A stretch of 41,257 nucleotides of DNA from Cohnella baijiui (GCF_020731285.1 NZ_JAJFOW010000052.1:1-41257); one strand, 5' to 3'. Counted from the stretch's first letter, positions 14,605 to 22,447 are shown. Notes: a model not told the origin generated them from the letters alone. Program-made: numbers and translations.

Positions 14605-15882
14605 ATGACGTTAGCAGATCTGTCAAGCGGGATCGATACGGTCTGGGTCGTACTGACCGCCGCGATGATCCTGCTCATGGAGGGCGGATTCGCCCTGCTG
14701 GAGGCAGGGTTCGTCCGGCAGAAAAACGCGGTCAGCATCATTATGAAGGTGTTCGTCGACATTTCGTTCGGCGCTTTGCTTTTTTACCTGGTCGGCTTCG
14801 CCTTCATGCACGGCAAAGACGTTGGCGGCCTTATCGGCTGGTCCGGCTTTACGCTAGGCGGGGATTTGTCCCATCTGTCGCTGAACATTTCGCACGATAC
14901 GTTCTGGCTGTTCCAATGCGCATTCGTCATCGCGGTCATCTCGATCGTGTCCGGGGCGGTCGCCGAGCGGATTCACTTCCGCGCTTATATCGTATACACC
15001 GTCCTTATGACCGGCCTGATCTACCCGATCTCCGGGCATTGGATCTGGTCCTCCGAGGGCTGGCTCGCCAAGCTGGGCATGATCGACTTCGCCGGATCCG
15101 CCGCCATCCATGCGCTTGGCGGATTCGCCGCCTTGGCTGCCGCACTCTTCCTCGGCCCCCGCCTCGGGCGCTTCGGCGAAGACGGCAAGACGAACATCGT
15201 GCCGCCGTCCAACCTGCCGCTCGCTTCCGTTGGCGCCTTTATCCTCTGGTTCGGCTGGTTCGGCTTTAACGCGGGCAGCACGCTCAGCGCGACCAACCCG
15301 AGCATCGGCCACATCGCCGTTACAACGCTGCTCGCCTCCGCGGCGGGATGCGCCGCCTGCATCCTGTTCACGATGCTCCGCTATCGCAAAGCCGATCCCC
15401 CGATGGTCATCAACGGCGCGCTGGCCGGCCTCGTCGGCATTACCGCCGGCTGCGCCTACGTCTCCGACGCCGCCGCCATCCTCATCGGCGCCGTCTCCGG
15501 CATCACGATGGTGTTCGCGAGCGAATGGCTCGAAGGCCGCCGCGTCGACGATCCGGTCGGCGCCTTCGCGGTGCACGGCGTCAGCGGCAGCATCGGAACG
15601 CTCGCCGTCGGCCTGTTCGCAATGCCCGGCACCGCCGCCTACAGCGGTTTGCTCTACGGCGGCGGTTGGCGCCTGCTCGGCGTTCAAGCGCTCGGTCTCG
15701 TCGTCGTCGCCGTTTGGGGATTTGCGCTAACCTGGCTCGCCTTCCGCCTCATCAACGCCTGGCGCCCCGTCCGCGTCTCCAGGGACGAAGAGCTTGTCGG
15801 CCTCGACGTCGGCATCCACGGCGTCCCGGCCTACAGCCAGGAGCACGACTTCCTCGACGTCGAGCAGCTGCGCGGTCGTTGA
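14605..15882 (+). CDS. amt: Ammonium transporter (Amt/NrgA)
   Basis: A 425-residue polytopic membrane channel of the Amt/Rh family that takes up ammonium when nitrogen is scarce. Family marks are WVVLTAAMILLMEGGFALLEAGFVR, GHWIW in ISGHWIW, the histidine segment AIHALGGFAALAAA (first pore His), WFGWFGFNAGS and the second pore His in FAVHGVSGSIGTLAVGLFA. About 11 TM helices are expected. The C-terminal tail (VGLDVGIHGVPAYSQEHDF) is the short regulatory tail seen in family members. ATG 14605 has TAGGAGGAAA upstream; an upstream-extended frame from 14461 overlaps the promoter and is rejected. No glnK/nrgB follows, unlike the common amt-glnK pair. A strong terminator closes the unit. Confidence 0.96.
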   Translation: MTLADLSSGIDTVWVVLTAAMILLMEGGFALLEAGFVRQKNAVSIIMKVFVDISFGALLFYLVGFAFMHGKDVGGLIGWSGFTLGGDLSHLSLNISHDTFWLFQCAFVIAVISIVSGAVAERIHFRAYIVYTVLMTGLIYPISGHWIWSSEGWLAKLGMIDFAGSAAIHALGGFAALAAALFLGPRLGRFGEDGKTNIVPPSNLPLASVGAFILWFGWFGFNAGSTLSATNPSIGHIAVTTLLASAAGCAACILFTMLRYRKADPPMVINGALAGLVGITAGCAYVSDAAAILIGAVSGITMVFASEWLEGRRVDDPVGAFAVHGVSGSIGTLAVGLFAMPGTAAYSGLLYGGGWRLLGVQALGLVVVAVWGFALTWLAFRLINAWRPVRVSRDEELVGLDVGIHGVPAYSQEHDFLDVEQLRGR

Positions 15883-15908
15883 TTCAGGGCGACGGCAGCT
15901 CGTGCATC

Positions 15909-15934
15909 GCGCTCCCCGTCGGGAGCGCTTTTTT
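15909..15934 (+). terminator. amt intrinsic terminator
   Basis: GCGCTCCC-CGTC-GGGAGCGC is followed directly by TTTTTT. Confidence 0.93.
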
Positions 15935-15940
15935 CTATTG

Positions 15941-16230
15941 CCGCGATATCCACTTCGCTCAGGAACATGTCGCTTCGACCGCCTTTACGGCGATATCCAC
16001 TTCGCTCAGGAACATGCCGCTTTGGCTCCTTTACGACGATATCCCCTTCGTTCAGGAACATGTCGCTTCGGCCGCTTTTACGGCGATATCCCCTTCGCTC
16101 AGGAACATGCCGCTTTGGCTCCTTTACGACGATATCCCCTTCCCTCAGGAACATGTCGCTTTGACCGCCTTTGCGGCGTTATCCCCTTCGCTCAGGAGCT
16201 TGACTATTTGCGTCCTTTTATCGCAATCTC
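15941..16230. repeat. Tandem array A, 46/47-bp units in forward orientation
   Basis: GATATCC-type cores start at 15945, 15992, 16038, 16085, 16131 and 16178 (last core GTTATC), with a decayed unit near 16224. Core consensus is GATATCCCCTTCGCTCAGGA, then ACATG and a spacer. Spacers alternate between two types (about TCGCTTCGACCGCC and CCGCTTTGGCTCC), so the true period is a 93-bp dimer. No stop codons interrupt some frames, but no ribosome site or codon bias supports a protein. Confidence 0.9.
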
Positions 16231-16292
16231 GCTCGCTTAGGAAATCCCCTTCTATTATGAATGTCCCTCATCAAGGCTCCTCCCCTTCCTTC

Positions 16293-16610
16293 TGAGCGAT
16301 AGAGATATCGTCAGAAAAGCCGCTACGACTCTTCCTGAGCGAAAGGGATATCGTATAAACGCCGCTACGACACTTCCTGAGCGAGAGGGATATCGCCAAA
16401 ACGCCTCTACGACACTTCCTGAGCGAAAGTGATATCGTCAAAACGACGCTTCGACACTTCCTGAGCTAAAGGGATATCGTCTAAACGCCGCTACGACACA
16501 TCCCGAGCGTAAGGGATATCGTCGATACGCCATTACGACACTCCTTGCGGAAAAGGGATATCGCCAAAACGCCGCTACGACTCTTCCTGAGCGAAAGGGA
16601 TATCGACGAA
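16293..16610. repeat. Tandem array B, 42-bp units in reverse orientation
   Basis: GATATC cores start at 16304, 16347, 16389, 16431, 16473, 16515, 16557 and 16599, eight units with a 42-bp period (first step 43). The plus-strand consensus is about TTCCTGAGCGAAAGGGATAT then CG, a short A-rich spacer, CGCCGCTACGACAC. Its core is the reverse complement of the array A core, while the spacers are unrelated. The two arrays face each other across about 60 bp. Confidence 0.9.
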
Positions 16611-16624
16611 AAGGAGGCGGCAAC

Positions 16625-16679
16625 GAAAAAGAGACCTGCTCCGTCGAAAACAAAAGTCTTCTGACGGTAGGTCTCTTGG
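16625..16679 (-). terminator. Terminator of the coiled-coil protein gene
   Basis: On the minus strand AAGAGACCT with inner CCGTC pairs with GACGG and AGGTCTCTT around a T-rich loop, then TTTC. It starts about 30 bp past the stop at 16709. Confidence 0.75.
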
Positions 16680-16708
16680 CAATATGTCCGGCTGGACGCA
16701 AGGCGAAC

Positions 16709-17062
16709 TTATATTAGCTCGGGCAGATCGGCGGGGACCGATCCGTCGCACATCGCTTCGTACCGGGCGATCTCCGCTCGCAGTTTGCGCACCTTCTCCA
16801 TCGGCTTCTTTACGTAATGAATATATTCGACGGCCAGATGATGATCGGGCTTTTTGCCGTTCAACATCCGACGAAACGTCGACATCGAACGGTAAGCCTG
16901 CTCTTCCATGCGCGCCCGGCGCTCATACCGTTCCACCAGCTCTTCGATCTCGGCGATTTCTTGTTCCCGCTTGGCGATGAGGGCCGCGAGCAGGGAATGT
17001 ACTTCCGCGCTGCGCCGGGGAGCGGGAGCGGCGGAAGGATTGGAAGGAATCGGTTCGTTCAT
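16709..17062 (-). CDS. Hypothetical coiled-coil protein
   Basis: A 117-residue soluble protein that I do not recognise. A Pro/Ala-rich start (1-18) is followed by a long charged helix with coiled-coil character (about 20-60: LLAALIAKREQEIAEIEELVERYERR), a middle motif STFRRMLNGKKPDHHLAVEYIHYVKKP and a second helix (KVRKLRAEIARYEAMC). It has one cysteine and no TM segment. The initiator ATG 17062 has AGGTGAT upstream. A possible promoter, TTCTCA-N17-TACAAT (17138-17110), lies between it and the chemoreceptor gene 88 bp upstream; no terminator is visible between the two, so read-through from the chemoreceptor is possible. A regular terminator follows, which supports a real gene. Confidence 0.7.
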   Translation of the reverse strand: MNEPIPSNPSAAPAPRRSAEVHSLLAALIAKREQEIAEIEELVERYERRARMEEQAYRSMSTFRRMLNGKKPDHHLAVEYIHYVKKPMEKVRKLRAEIARYEAMCDGSVPADLPELI

Positions 17063-17150
17063 GGGATATCACCTATCTATTCTTGTGAACTATTATCACA
17101 CATGAACATATTGTACCGGAAATCCGATCGTGTGAGAACACTTATGTCAG

Positions 17151-18632
17151 CTATTTATGTGGAGATATGCCAATATCGATCCCCACCACGCCGATCGGCG
17201 CCCCGTCCTCGCCTCGAATCGGCATCGCAACGGTAAGACACGGCTTTTTCGTAATTGCGGACAGATACACTTCGGAAACGAAGTTCTCGCCCGCCATCGC
17301 CCGCCGCCACCATTCTCGCCCCCGCGCGTTCAGCAGCCCAGCTTCGGGCTCCGAAAAGAGGAACGAGCCGTCTCCGCGATTGGACCAAACAGCCTCCATG
17401 CCCTCCGTCTTGCCGAGCCAGCTCCCAAGCACCTGCCGGTGGGCCGTCTCGTCCAGCGTGCGCAGCGCCGGGTCCGCCGCCAGCGTTGCCAGTTGTTCGA
17501 TCCAGCGCCCCGTCTCCGCCTGGCCGGCAACGGCCCATATCCGGCCGCCGGCTTGCTGCACCGCCCCGATCAGCTCGTCGGCTGCATCCCGCAGCTCCGC
17601 GGACACACGGCCCAACTTGGTCGTCTCCGCGCGCTGCTGCCGGTTCTGCGCGAGCGTCTCGTCGACGCTGCCGAACGTCAGTCCGACTGTCTCGACCACT
17701 CCCTTCAGCAGCTCATTGGCCGCCCCGGTCCGGGTCGCCTGCTCGACGGACGCATTCAGCGTAGTAGACACCTGAAGGTCCACCTTTTCGATATGCCCAT
17801 AGATCGAATCCATACGCTCCCGGCTTCGCCGCATTTCCTCCAGACCGCGAGCAACGGAGAGCTTCTCCCGATCGACTGACGCGACCACCTCGCGGATCCC
17901 CGCTTCGATCTCTTGCGCGATCGCGGTGGACCGTTTGACCGCCTCTCCGCTCTGCTCCGCAAGCTTGCGGATTTCCTGCGCCACGACGGAAAACCCGCGT
18001 CCGTACTCGCCGGCGTGTGCGGACTCGATGGCGGCGTTGAGCGAAAGCAACGACGTCTGCGAGACAATCTCCTGGATGAGAGCATTCATCTCGGAAATTC
18101 GCGACGTTTGGACGATGAGTCCGCGCACGCGCTCCTCCACCGCGCCGTGCTGCTGCGACATTTCGTTCATGACCTCGTCGGTATGCAGCAGCGAGCGATT
18201 CACTTCGAGCACGACCTCCTTGGCCTCGCGGCTTTGATCGCTCATCCGCTCCGACGTGCCGCGAATCTCCTCGGAGGCCGCCGCCACCTCCTGCAAAGCG
18301 GAGAACGCCTCCTCAAGCTGCGCCACTGCCGTTCGGCTGTGGTGCCGCAGCCGCTCTTCCTGAACGGCGGAGCGGTCCGCGATCGTCTCCAGCTGCCCCA
18401 TGCTGGCATCCACTTCCGACACCGCCGCCCGCAGCCTGTCGGAGATGACGACCGCTTCCCCGATCATGCGATGCAGCTTGTCCGACCTGTCGACGGCATC
18501 CTCTGGCGCGATCGCCACACCGTTTCTTCTCCCGCCTTCCCCGGTCGCAAATACGCCTGCGGTGGACGAACCGGCCTTCTCCCTTTCACCAAGCTTGCTT
18601 TTCTCTTTTGTCCAACGCTGCCAAAAGGCCAT
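17151..18632 (-). CDS. Soluble methyl-accepting chemotaxis-type receptor with C-terminal Cache-like domain
   Basis: A 493-residue protein with the signalling domain of chemoreceptors but no TM helix or signal peptide. Residues 1-45 are polar. A long coiled coil spans about 50-360, and the conserved hairpin tip (about 184-230) has EIVSQTSLLSLNAAIESAHA, GEYGRGFSVVAQEIRKLAEQ, the site that contacts CheA/CheW. The last ~125 residues (about 366-493) look like a Cache/PDC sensor: WSNRGDGSFLFSEPEAGLLN, REWWRRAMAG, FVSEVYLSAITKKPCLTVAM and IGVVGIDIGI. In most receptors this sensor is external and N-terminal, so the order is inverted and the location cytosolic. ATG 18632 has GGGGGG upstream. An operator-like inverted repeat overlaps its promoter. 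No other chemotaxis genes are near. Confidence 0.88.
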   Translation of the reverse strand: MAFWQRWTKEKSKLGEREKAGSSTAGVFATGEGGRRNGVAIAPEDAVDRSDKLHRMIGEAVVISDRLRAAVSEVDASMGQLETIADRSAVQEERLRHHSRTAVAQLEEAFSALQEVAAASEEIRGTSERMSDQSREAKEVVLEVNRSLLHTDEVMNEMSQQHGAVEERVRGLIVQTSRISEMNALIQEIVSQTSLLSLNAAIESAHAGEYGRGFSVVAQEIRKLAEQSGEAVKRSTAIAQEIEAGIREVVASVDREKLSVARGLEEMRRSRERMDSIYGHIEKVDLQVSTTLNASVEQATRTGAANELLKGVVETVGLTFGSVDETLAQNRQQRAETTKLGRVSAELRDAADELIGAVQQAGGRIWAVAGQAETGRWIEQLATLAADPALRTLDETAHRQVLGSWLGKTEGMEAVWSNRGDGSFLFSEPEAGLLNARGREWWRRAMAGENFVSEVYLSAITKKPCLTVAMPIRGEDGAPIGVVGIDIGISPHK

Positions 18633-18678
18633 CCGCAGCCCCCCATTCGTCGACGAAAACAGCTCTTTCTCGACATTA

Positions 18679-18700
18679 TGTAAGAATTTCTCACATTATA
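18679..18700 (-). promoter_or_regulatory. Chemoreceptor promoter -10 with adjoining inverted repeat
   Basis: On the minus strand TATAAT (18700-18695) adjoins TGTGAGAA-A-TTCTTACA (18695-18679), an inverted repeat with seven of eight pairs matching. Its position just after the -10 box suits a repressor site. The -35 region overlaps the upstream terminator T-tract. Confidence 0.45.
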
Positions 18701-18710
18701 ACCCCGTCAT

Positions 18711-18743
18711 AGGCAAAAAGAAAGAGGAACCTCTCGGTTCCTC
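18711..18743 (-). terminator. Terminator downstream of the ECF sigma gene
   Basis: On the minus strand GAGGAACC-GAGA-GGTTCCTC is followed by TTTCTTTTTG. It lies about 140 bp past the sigma-factor stop; the intervening 18744-18881 holds no believable gene. Confidence 0.8.
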
Positions 18744-18881
18744 GGTTTGAACTCGTCATGCGTTTCTCCCATCCGGCCTATCTGCTAATAGACGGGAAAG
18801 ACATCGCTCACGATTGAAGGATCAAGTTGAAGGGCTGCGTAACTCAACCGCGCGGCCTGAAAGGACCTTCTAGATCAAAGC

Positions 18882-19406
18882 CTATGTACGTGAAGAATCC
18901 TCTTGGGATTGAGCTTTGATGCGCGCTTTGCCCCGGTGGATGCGGGCCTTGACCGTACCGACGGGTACGTCGAGCGCCGCCGCAATCTCGTTGTCCTTGA
19001 AGCCATAATAGAACTTGTAGAGCAGCAGCGTACGGGTCTGAGGATCCAGCCGGCCCAAGACGTCGGACAGCTCGGCGAAAATCTCCGGCTCGGGCATCGT
19101 ATACAGCCCGCTCGCATACTCGTCGCAGCTCTCGCATACCGTCTCTGCCCGGCGCGCCCGGTTGGCGTTGGAGGCCAGGTTAGCCGCGATCGTCTTGGCC
19201 CAAGGGATGATCTTGTTGCTCTCCCGCAGCGTATCCATCTTCTCCAGTATGCGTACCCACGCTTCCTGAACGATATCGACGGCATCGTTCTTCTGGTGCA
19301 GACGGTGGCGCGCGACCCGCAGCATCTGACGGTACATCTCCGTCAACAGTTCCTCTTCGATCGCGGGATAGCCCGGATTTTCAGAGTCTCGAAGGGAGTT
19401 CGTCAT
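18882..19406 (-). CDS. ECF-type RNA polymerase sigma factor
   Basis: A 174-residue alternative sigma factor. Region 2 (about 20-85) contains VARHRLHQKNDAVDIVQEAW and IPWAKTIAANLASNANR; region 4 (about 115-165) contains LGRLDPQTRTLLLYKFYYGF, KDNEIAAALDVPVGTVKARI and HRGKAR. The linker has a CESC pair (Cys91, Cys94) and TMPEPEIFAEL. No region 1.1 or 3 is present, as expected for ECF factors. ATG 19406 was chosen because AAGGAG lies 11 bases upstream; the frame is open to 19490 but without a ribosome site. No anti-sigma gene follows: next come about 140 bp, a terminator and the chemoreceptor. A TACAAT box (19455-19450) lies upstream without a clear -35. Confidence 0.9.
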   Translation of the reverse strand: MTNSLRDSENPGYPAIEEELLTEMYRQMLRVARHRLHQKNDAVDIVQEAWVRILEKMDTLRESNKIIPWAKTIAANLASNANRARRAETVCESCDEYASGLYTMPEPEIFAELSDVLGRLDPQTRTLLLYKFYYGFKDNEIAAALDVPVGTVKARIHRGKARIKAQSQEDSSRT

Positions 19407-19535
19407 CCAAACGTTCACTCCTTGAGAGAATGCGTCTCGATACGCATCCATTGTAGCATAGGAAAATAGGAAAAGATACGACCCTGCCAATAATTAGAAA
19501 TTATTCGCTAATATTATCTATTTTATTTCATTATA

Positions 19536-20060
19536 CTACGAATCAAAAATCTTGGTAGAAAAATCTTGCTGAGCGGCGACAACTTCATTCATCGCATCCA
19601 GCATCGCTTCGGTGACTTTGCCTGCGCCCCAACGAACGACCTGAACGCTGACCGTCTTTTTACCCCATTCCCGAAACACCTGCCGCGTGGAAGGGAAATA
19701 CAGATCGATTTTATTCCCTTTGATGCGAGACCCCGTATCCGCGACGCAGCCGTATCCGTAGCCCGGAATGAACAGCACCGTACCTAGTGGGAAAACGCGG
19801 GGATCGGCGGCAATGGTGGACACTTTGCTCCTGCGCACTTTGACGCCGGACTTGGTGATGCCGTACTGCGGGTGGCCGGGGCGTTTGCCCGTCGATTCCA
19901 CGCCGGCGGTATACCCGGTCGCCACGACACTGACGACTTCGGAACTTCGTTTGCCGTCCGCTTCCGGAGGCTTCGCGTCTGCGCGCCCAAGCGGGAGCGC
20001 GCTGAGCAGCAGCACCCCGAAGACGGCCAAACGGATACACACAAAAAAACTTGCTGGCAT
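19536..20060 (-). CDS. Exported 3D-domain protein (YuiC/RpfB-like)
   Basis: A 174-residue secreted protein. The signal peptide covers about 1-29 (hydrophobic core LAVFGVLLLSALPLG, probable cut after RADA). The mature part is a 3D domain with the three conserved aspartates Asp86 (IAADPRVFPLGT), Asp108 (CVADTGSRIKGN) and Asp119 (KIDLYF), plus VVATGYTAGVESTG. Relatives act on peptidoglycan as lytic transglycosylases in resuscitation and stationary-phase survival. ATG 20060 has AGGAGGAATGGGTCC upstream. Remarkably, codons 1-4 form the 3' arm of the thrS terminator hairpin and codons 5-6 (TTT TTT) are its T-tract, so read-through from thrS would normally stop here. Confidence 0.85.
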   Translation of the reverse strand: MPASFFVCIRLAVFGVLLLSALPLGRADAKPPEADGKRSSEVVSVVATGYTAGVESTGKRPGHPQYGITKSGVKVRRSKVSTIAADPRVFPLGTVLFIPGYGYGCVADTGSRIKGNKIDLYFPSTRQVFREWGKKTVSVQVVRWGAGKVTEAMLDAMNEVVAAQQDFSTKIFDS

Positions 20061-20103
20061 GGACCCATTCCTCCTACACGTGAGGGTGTCCAATGCCAGC
20101 AAG
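20043..20103 (-). terminator. thrS terminator overlapping the start of the 3D-domain gene
   Basis: On the minus strand CTTGCTGGCAT (20103-20093), a bulged base and GGAC (20091-20088) pair with GTCC (20064-20061) and ATGCCAGCAAG (20060-20050). TTTTTTT follows (20049-20043). The loop contains the AGGAGG ribosome site of the next gene. Confidence 0.85.
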
Positions 20104-20108
20104 CTTTA

Positions 20109-22049
20109 TTAGTCGATGCGCTTGGATGCGATCTCGCCCGTTACGCGTGCCGCGAAATCCGCGACCGGAACCGCGCCGATATCGCCTTCGCCGCGCCGGC
20201 GAACGGATACCGTGCCTCCGGCCGCCTCGTTCTCCCCGACGACGAGCATGTACGGCACTTTCTCCAGCTGCGCTTCGCGGATTTTGTAGCCGAGCTTCTC
20301 GTTTCGCAGGTCGGCTTCGACGCGGACGCCGGCTTCCTGCAGCTTGTCGGCCACTTCGCGCGCGTAGGCTTCGTACGCCACGCTCACCGGCAGAACCTTC
20401 GCTTGCACCGGCGACAGCCAGACCGGCAGCGCGCCCGCGAAGTTCTCGAGCAAGAACGCCGTCATGCGCTCCATCGTGCTGATGATGCCGCGGTGAATGA
20501 CGACCGGGCGATGCTTTTTACCGTCGTCGCCTACATATTCGAGTTCAAAGCGCTCAGGCAGCAGCACGTCGATCTGCGCGGTGGAGAGCGTCTCCTCCTT
20601 GCCGAGCGCCGTCTTCACCTGAACGTCCAGCTTCGGTCCGTAGAACGCGGCTTCGCCCTCGGCTTCGAAGTACGGGAGACCCAGCTCTTCGACGACCTCG
20701 CGGAGCATCCGCTGCGACGTCTCCCACATGTGGTCGTCCGGCCAGTACTTCTCCTTGTCCTGCGGGTCGCGGTAGGACAGGCGGAACCGGTACTCCTTGA
20801 TCCCGAAGTCTTCGTACACGCGTTGGATTAGCTGCACGACGCGGGTGAATTCATCCTTGATCTGATCCAGACGGCAGAAGATGTGCGAGTCGTTCAGCGT
20901 CATGGCGCGAACGCGATGAAGACCGGTCAGCGCCCCGGACATTTCGTAACGGTGCATCATGCCGAGCTCGGCGATGCGGATCGGCAGGTCGCGGTAGCTG
21001 CGCATCTCGCTCTTGTACACCATCATGTGGTGCGGGCAGTTCATCGGACGCAGGACGAGCTCTTCGTCGTCGAACGCCATCGGCGGGAACATATCCTCCT
21101 GGTAGTGCTCCCAGTGACCGGACGTCTTGTACAGCTCGACGTTCGCCAGCACCGGCGTGTATACGTGCTGGTAGCCCAGCTTTTCCTCGAGATCGACGAT
21201 GTAACGTTCCAGCGTGCGGCGGACTTTGGCGCCGTTCGGCAGCCAAATCGGCAGGCCTTGCCCGACTTCGCGGGAGAAGGTGAACATGCCGAGCTCCTTG
21301 CCGAGCTTGCGGTGGTCGCGCTTCTTCGCTTCTTCGAGGAAATGCAGATGCTCGTCGAGCTGCGACTTCTTCGCGAACGCGGTGCCGTAAATGCGCTGCA
21401 GCATCTTGTTTTTGCTGTCGCCGCGCCAGTAGGCGCCGGCCACGCTCAGCAGCTTGAAGGACTTGATTCGGCCGGTGGACGGCAAGTGCGGGCCGCGGCA
21501 CAGGTCGAAAAATTCGCCTTGGTCGTAAATGGTAATTTCGGCGTCCTCGGGCAGCGATTGAATGAGATCCAGCTTCAGCGGGTCGCCCAGCTCTTCGTAG
21601 ATGCGGATCGCTTCTTCACGGCTGACGACGCGGCGGACGATCGGCAGATCTTCCTTGACGATCTTCTCCATCTCGCGTTCGATGACGGCCAGATCGTCCG
21701 GGGTGACGGACTGCTCCATGTCGATGTCGTAATAAAAACCGTCCTCGATCACCGGTCCGATGCCGAGCTTGACGGCCGTATTGCCGTAAATGCGCTTGAT
21801 CGCCTGGGCCATCAAGTGAGCGGTGCTGTGCCGCATCACCTCGAGACCGTCGGGCGAGTCGAGCGTGACGATCTCGACCGCGGCTTGATCCTGCAGCGGC
21901 GCGTTGAGATCGACGACTTTGCCGTTGATCTTGCCGGCTACGGCGTTTTTCTTCAGCCCCGAGCTGATGGAGCCCGCGACGTCTTCGACGGTTGCGCCCG
22001 CCTCGTATTCGCGGGCGGCGCCGTCGGGCAGCTTGATTTGAACGGACAT
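20109..22049 (-). CDS. thrS: Threonyl-tRNA synthetase
   Basis: Charges tRNA-Thr with threonine in the cytoplasm. The 646 residues comprise a TGS domain (1-62), an editing/SAD domain (about 65-230, with HSTAHLMAQAIKRIYG and DLCRGPHLPSTGRIK), the class II catalytic core (about 245-540, with zinc ligand Cys338 in RPMNCPHHMMVYK, the motif 2 region RIAELGMMHRYEMSG and LTGLHRVRAMTLNDSH) and the anticodon-binding domain (VWLSPVQAKVLPVS, NEKLGYKIREAQLEKVPYML). Length and order are normal. ATG 22049 has GGAGGAGA upstream; the open frame to 22421 is the T-box leader. Its expression is controlled by the T-box, and it ends in a terminator that overlaps the following gene. Confidence 0.97.
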   Translation of the reverse strand: MSVQIKLPDGAAREYEAGATVEDVAGSISSGLKKNAVAGKINGKVVDLNAPLQDQAAVEIVTLDSPDGLEVMRHSTAHLMAQAIKRIYGNTAVKLGIGPVIEDGFYYDIDMEQSVTPDDLAVIEREMEKIVKEDLPIVRRVVSREEAIRIYEELGDPLKLDLIQSLPEDAEITIYDQGEFFDLCRGPHLPSTGRIKSFKLLSVAGAYWRGDSKNKMLQRIYGTAFAKKSQLDEHLHFLEEAKKRDHRKLGKELGMFTFSREVGQGLPIWLPNGAKVRRTLERYIVDLEEKLGYQHVYTPVLANVELYKTSGHWEHYQEDMFPPMAFDDEELVLRPMNCPHHMMVYKSEMRSYRDLPIRIAELGMMHRYEMSGALTGLHRVRAMTLNDSHIFCRLDQIKDEFTRVVQLIQRVYEDFGIKEYRFRLSYRDPQDKEKYWPDDHMWETSQRMLREVVEELGLPYFEAEGEAAFYGPKLDVQVKTALGKEETLSTAQIDVLLPERFELEYVGDDGKKHRPVVIHRGIISTMERMTAFLLENFAGALPVWLSPVQAKVLPVSVAYEAYAREVADKLQEAGVRVEADLRNEKLGYKIREAQLEKVPYMLVVGENEAAGGTVSVRRRGEGDIGAVPVADFAARVTGEIASKRID

Positions 22050-22100
22050 GGTTGATTCTCCTCCTCTGGGATGGGATCGGATTCGGGGACAAAGGCATGC

Positions 22101-22390
22101 AAAAAAGCGCCCGTCCCCGGAAAGGGACGAGCGCTTGTCATGGTTAGCGTCGTGGTTCCACCCTTGTTCAACCGTCTTGCCGCATGCGGGCGAAGAGCGG
22201 TCCTTTAGGCATGAGTAACGGTCATGACCCGGCAGTGCATAATGACGCCATCCGCCGTCGGATCGCGCGTTCCGCCCTGCGGCTCGAAAGGGGTCAACGC
22301 CAAGCGGTACCGGAAGGAACTTGCAGCCTAGGTTCCTCTCTCTGGGCCGTCCGATCTCAGCATCGTTGTCTTTCTCGTCGCCGATATCGG
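22101..22390 (-). ncRNA. T-box riboswitch of thrS
   Basis: The leader contains the T-box sequence AAGGGTGGAACCACG (minus strand, 22165-22151), followed by a terminator whose arms are AAGCGCTCGTCCC and GGGGACGGGCGCTT (22136-22105), then TTTTTT. Stem I lies upstream with AGAGAGAGGAACC and a candidate threonine specifier ACC in GGTACCGC (22311-22304). Uncharged tRNA-Thr should stabilise the antiterminator and allow thrS transcription. The specifier assignment is less certain than the T-box itself. Confidence 0.93.
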
Positions 22391-22391
22391 A

Positions 22392-22421
22392 ATTATACGC
22401 GCTCTCAAGCACCCAAGTCAA
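22392..22421 (-). promoter_or_regulatory. thrS promoter
   Basis: On the minus strand TTGACT (22421-22416), 18 bases, TATAAT (22397-22392). The start is expected near 22385, just before the T-box stem I. Confidence 0.8.
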
Positions 22422-22447
22422 GACATCGTTCAGACATCGCAGTCTTT

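Noticed and set aside
15941..16610. CRISPR array
   Set aside because: Units are degenerate, spacers recur instead of being unique, lengths are wrong, and no cas genes are nearby.
15831..16701. Repeat proteins (RRYPLRSGTCRFG-type) read from the tandem arrays on both strands
   Set aside because: Several frames on both strands are open because unit lengths sum to multiples of three; no ribosome site, and the frames overlap terminators and the amt end.
18746..18881. A small anti-sigma or peptide gene after the ECF sigma gene
   Set aside because: Only very short frames without ribosome sites were found.
22050..22421. N-terminal extension of thrS
   Set aside because: The extra ~124 residues would translate the T-box leader and its terminator; the TGS domain begins at ATG 22049.
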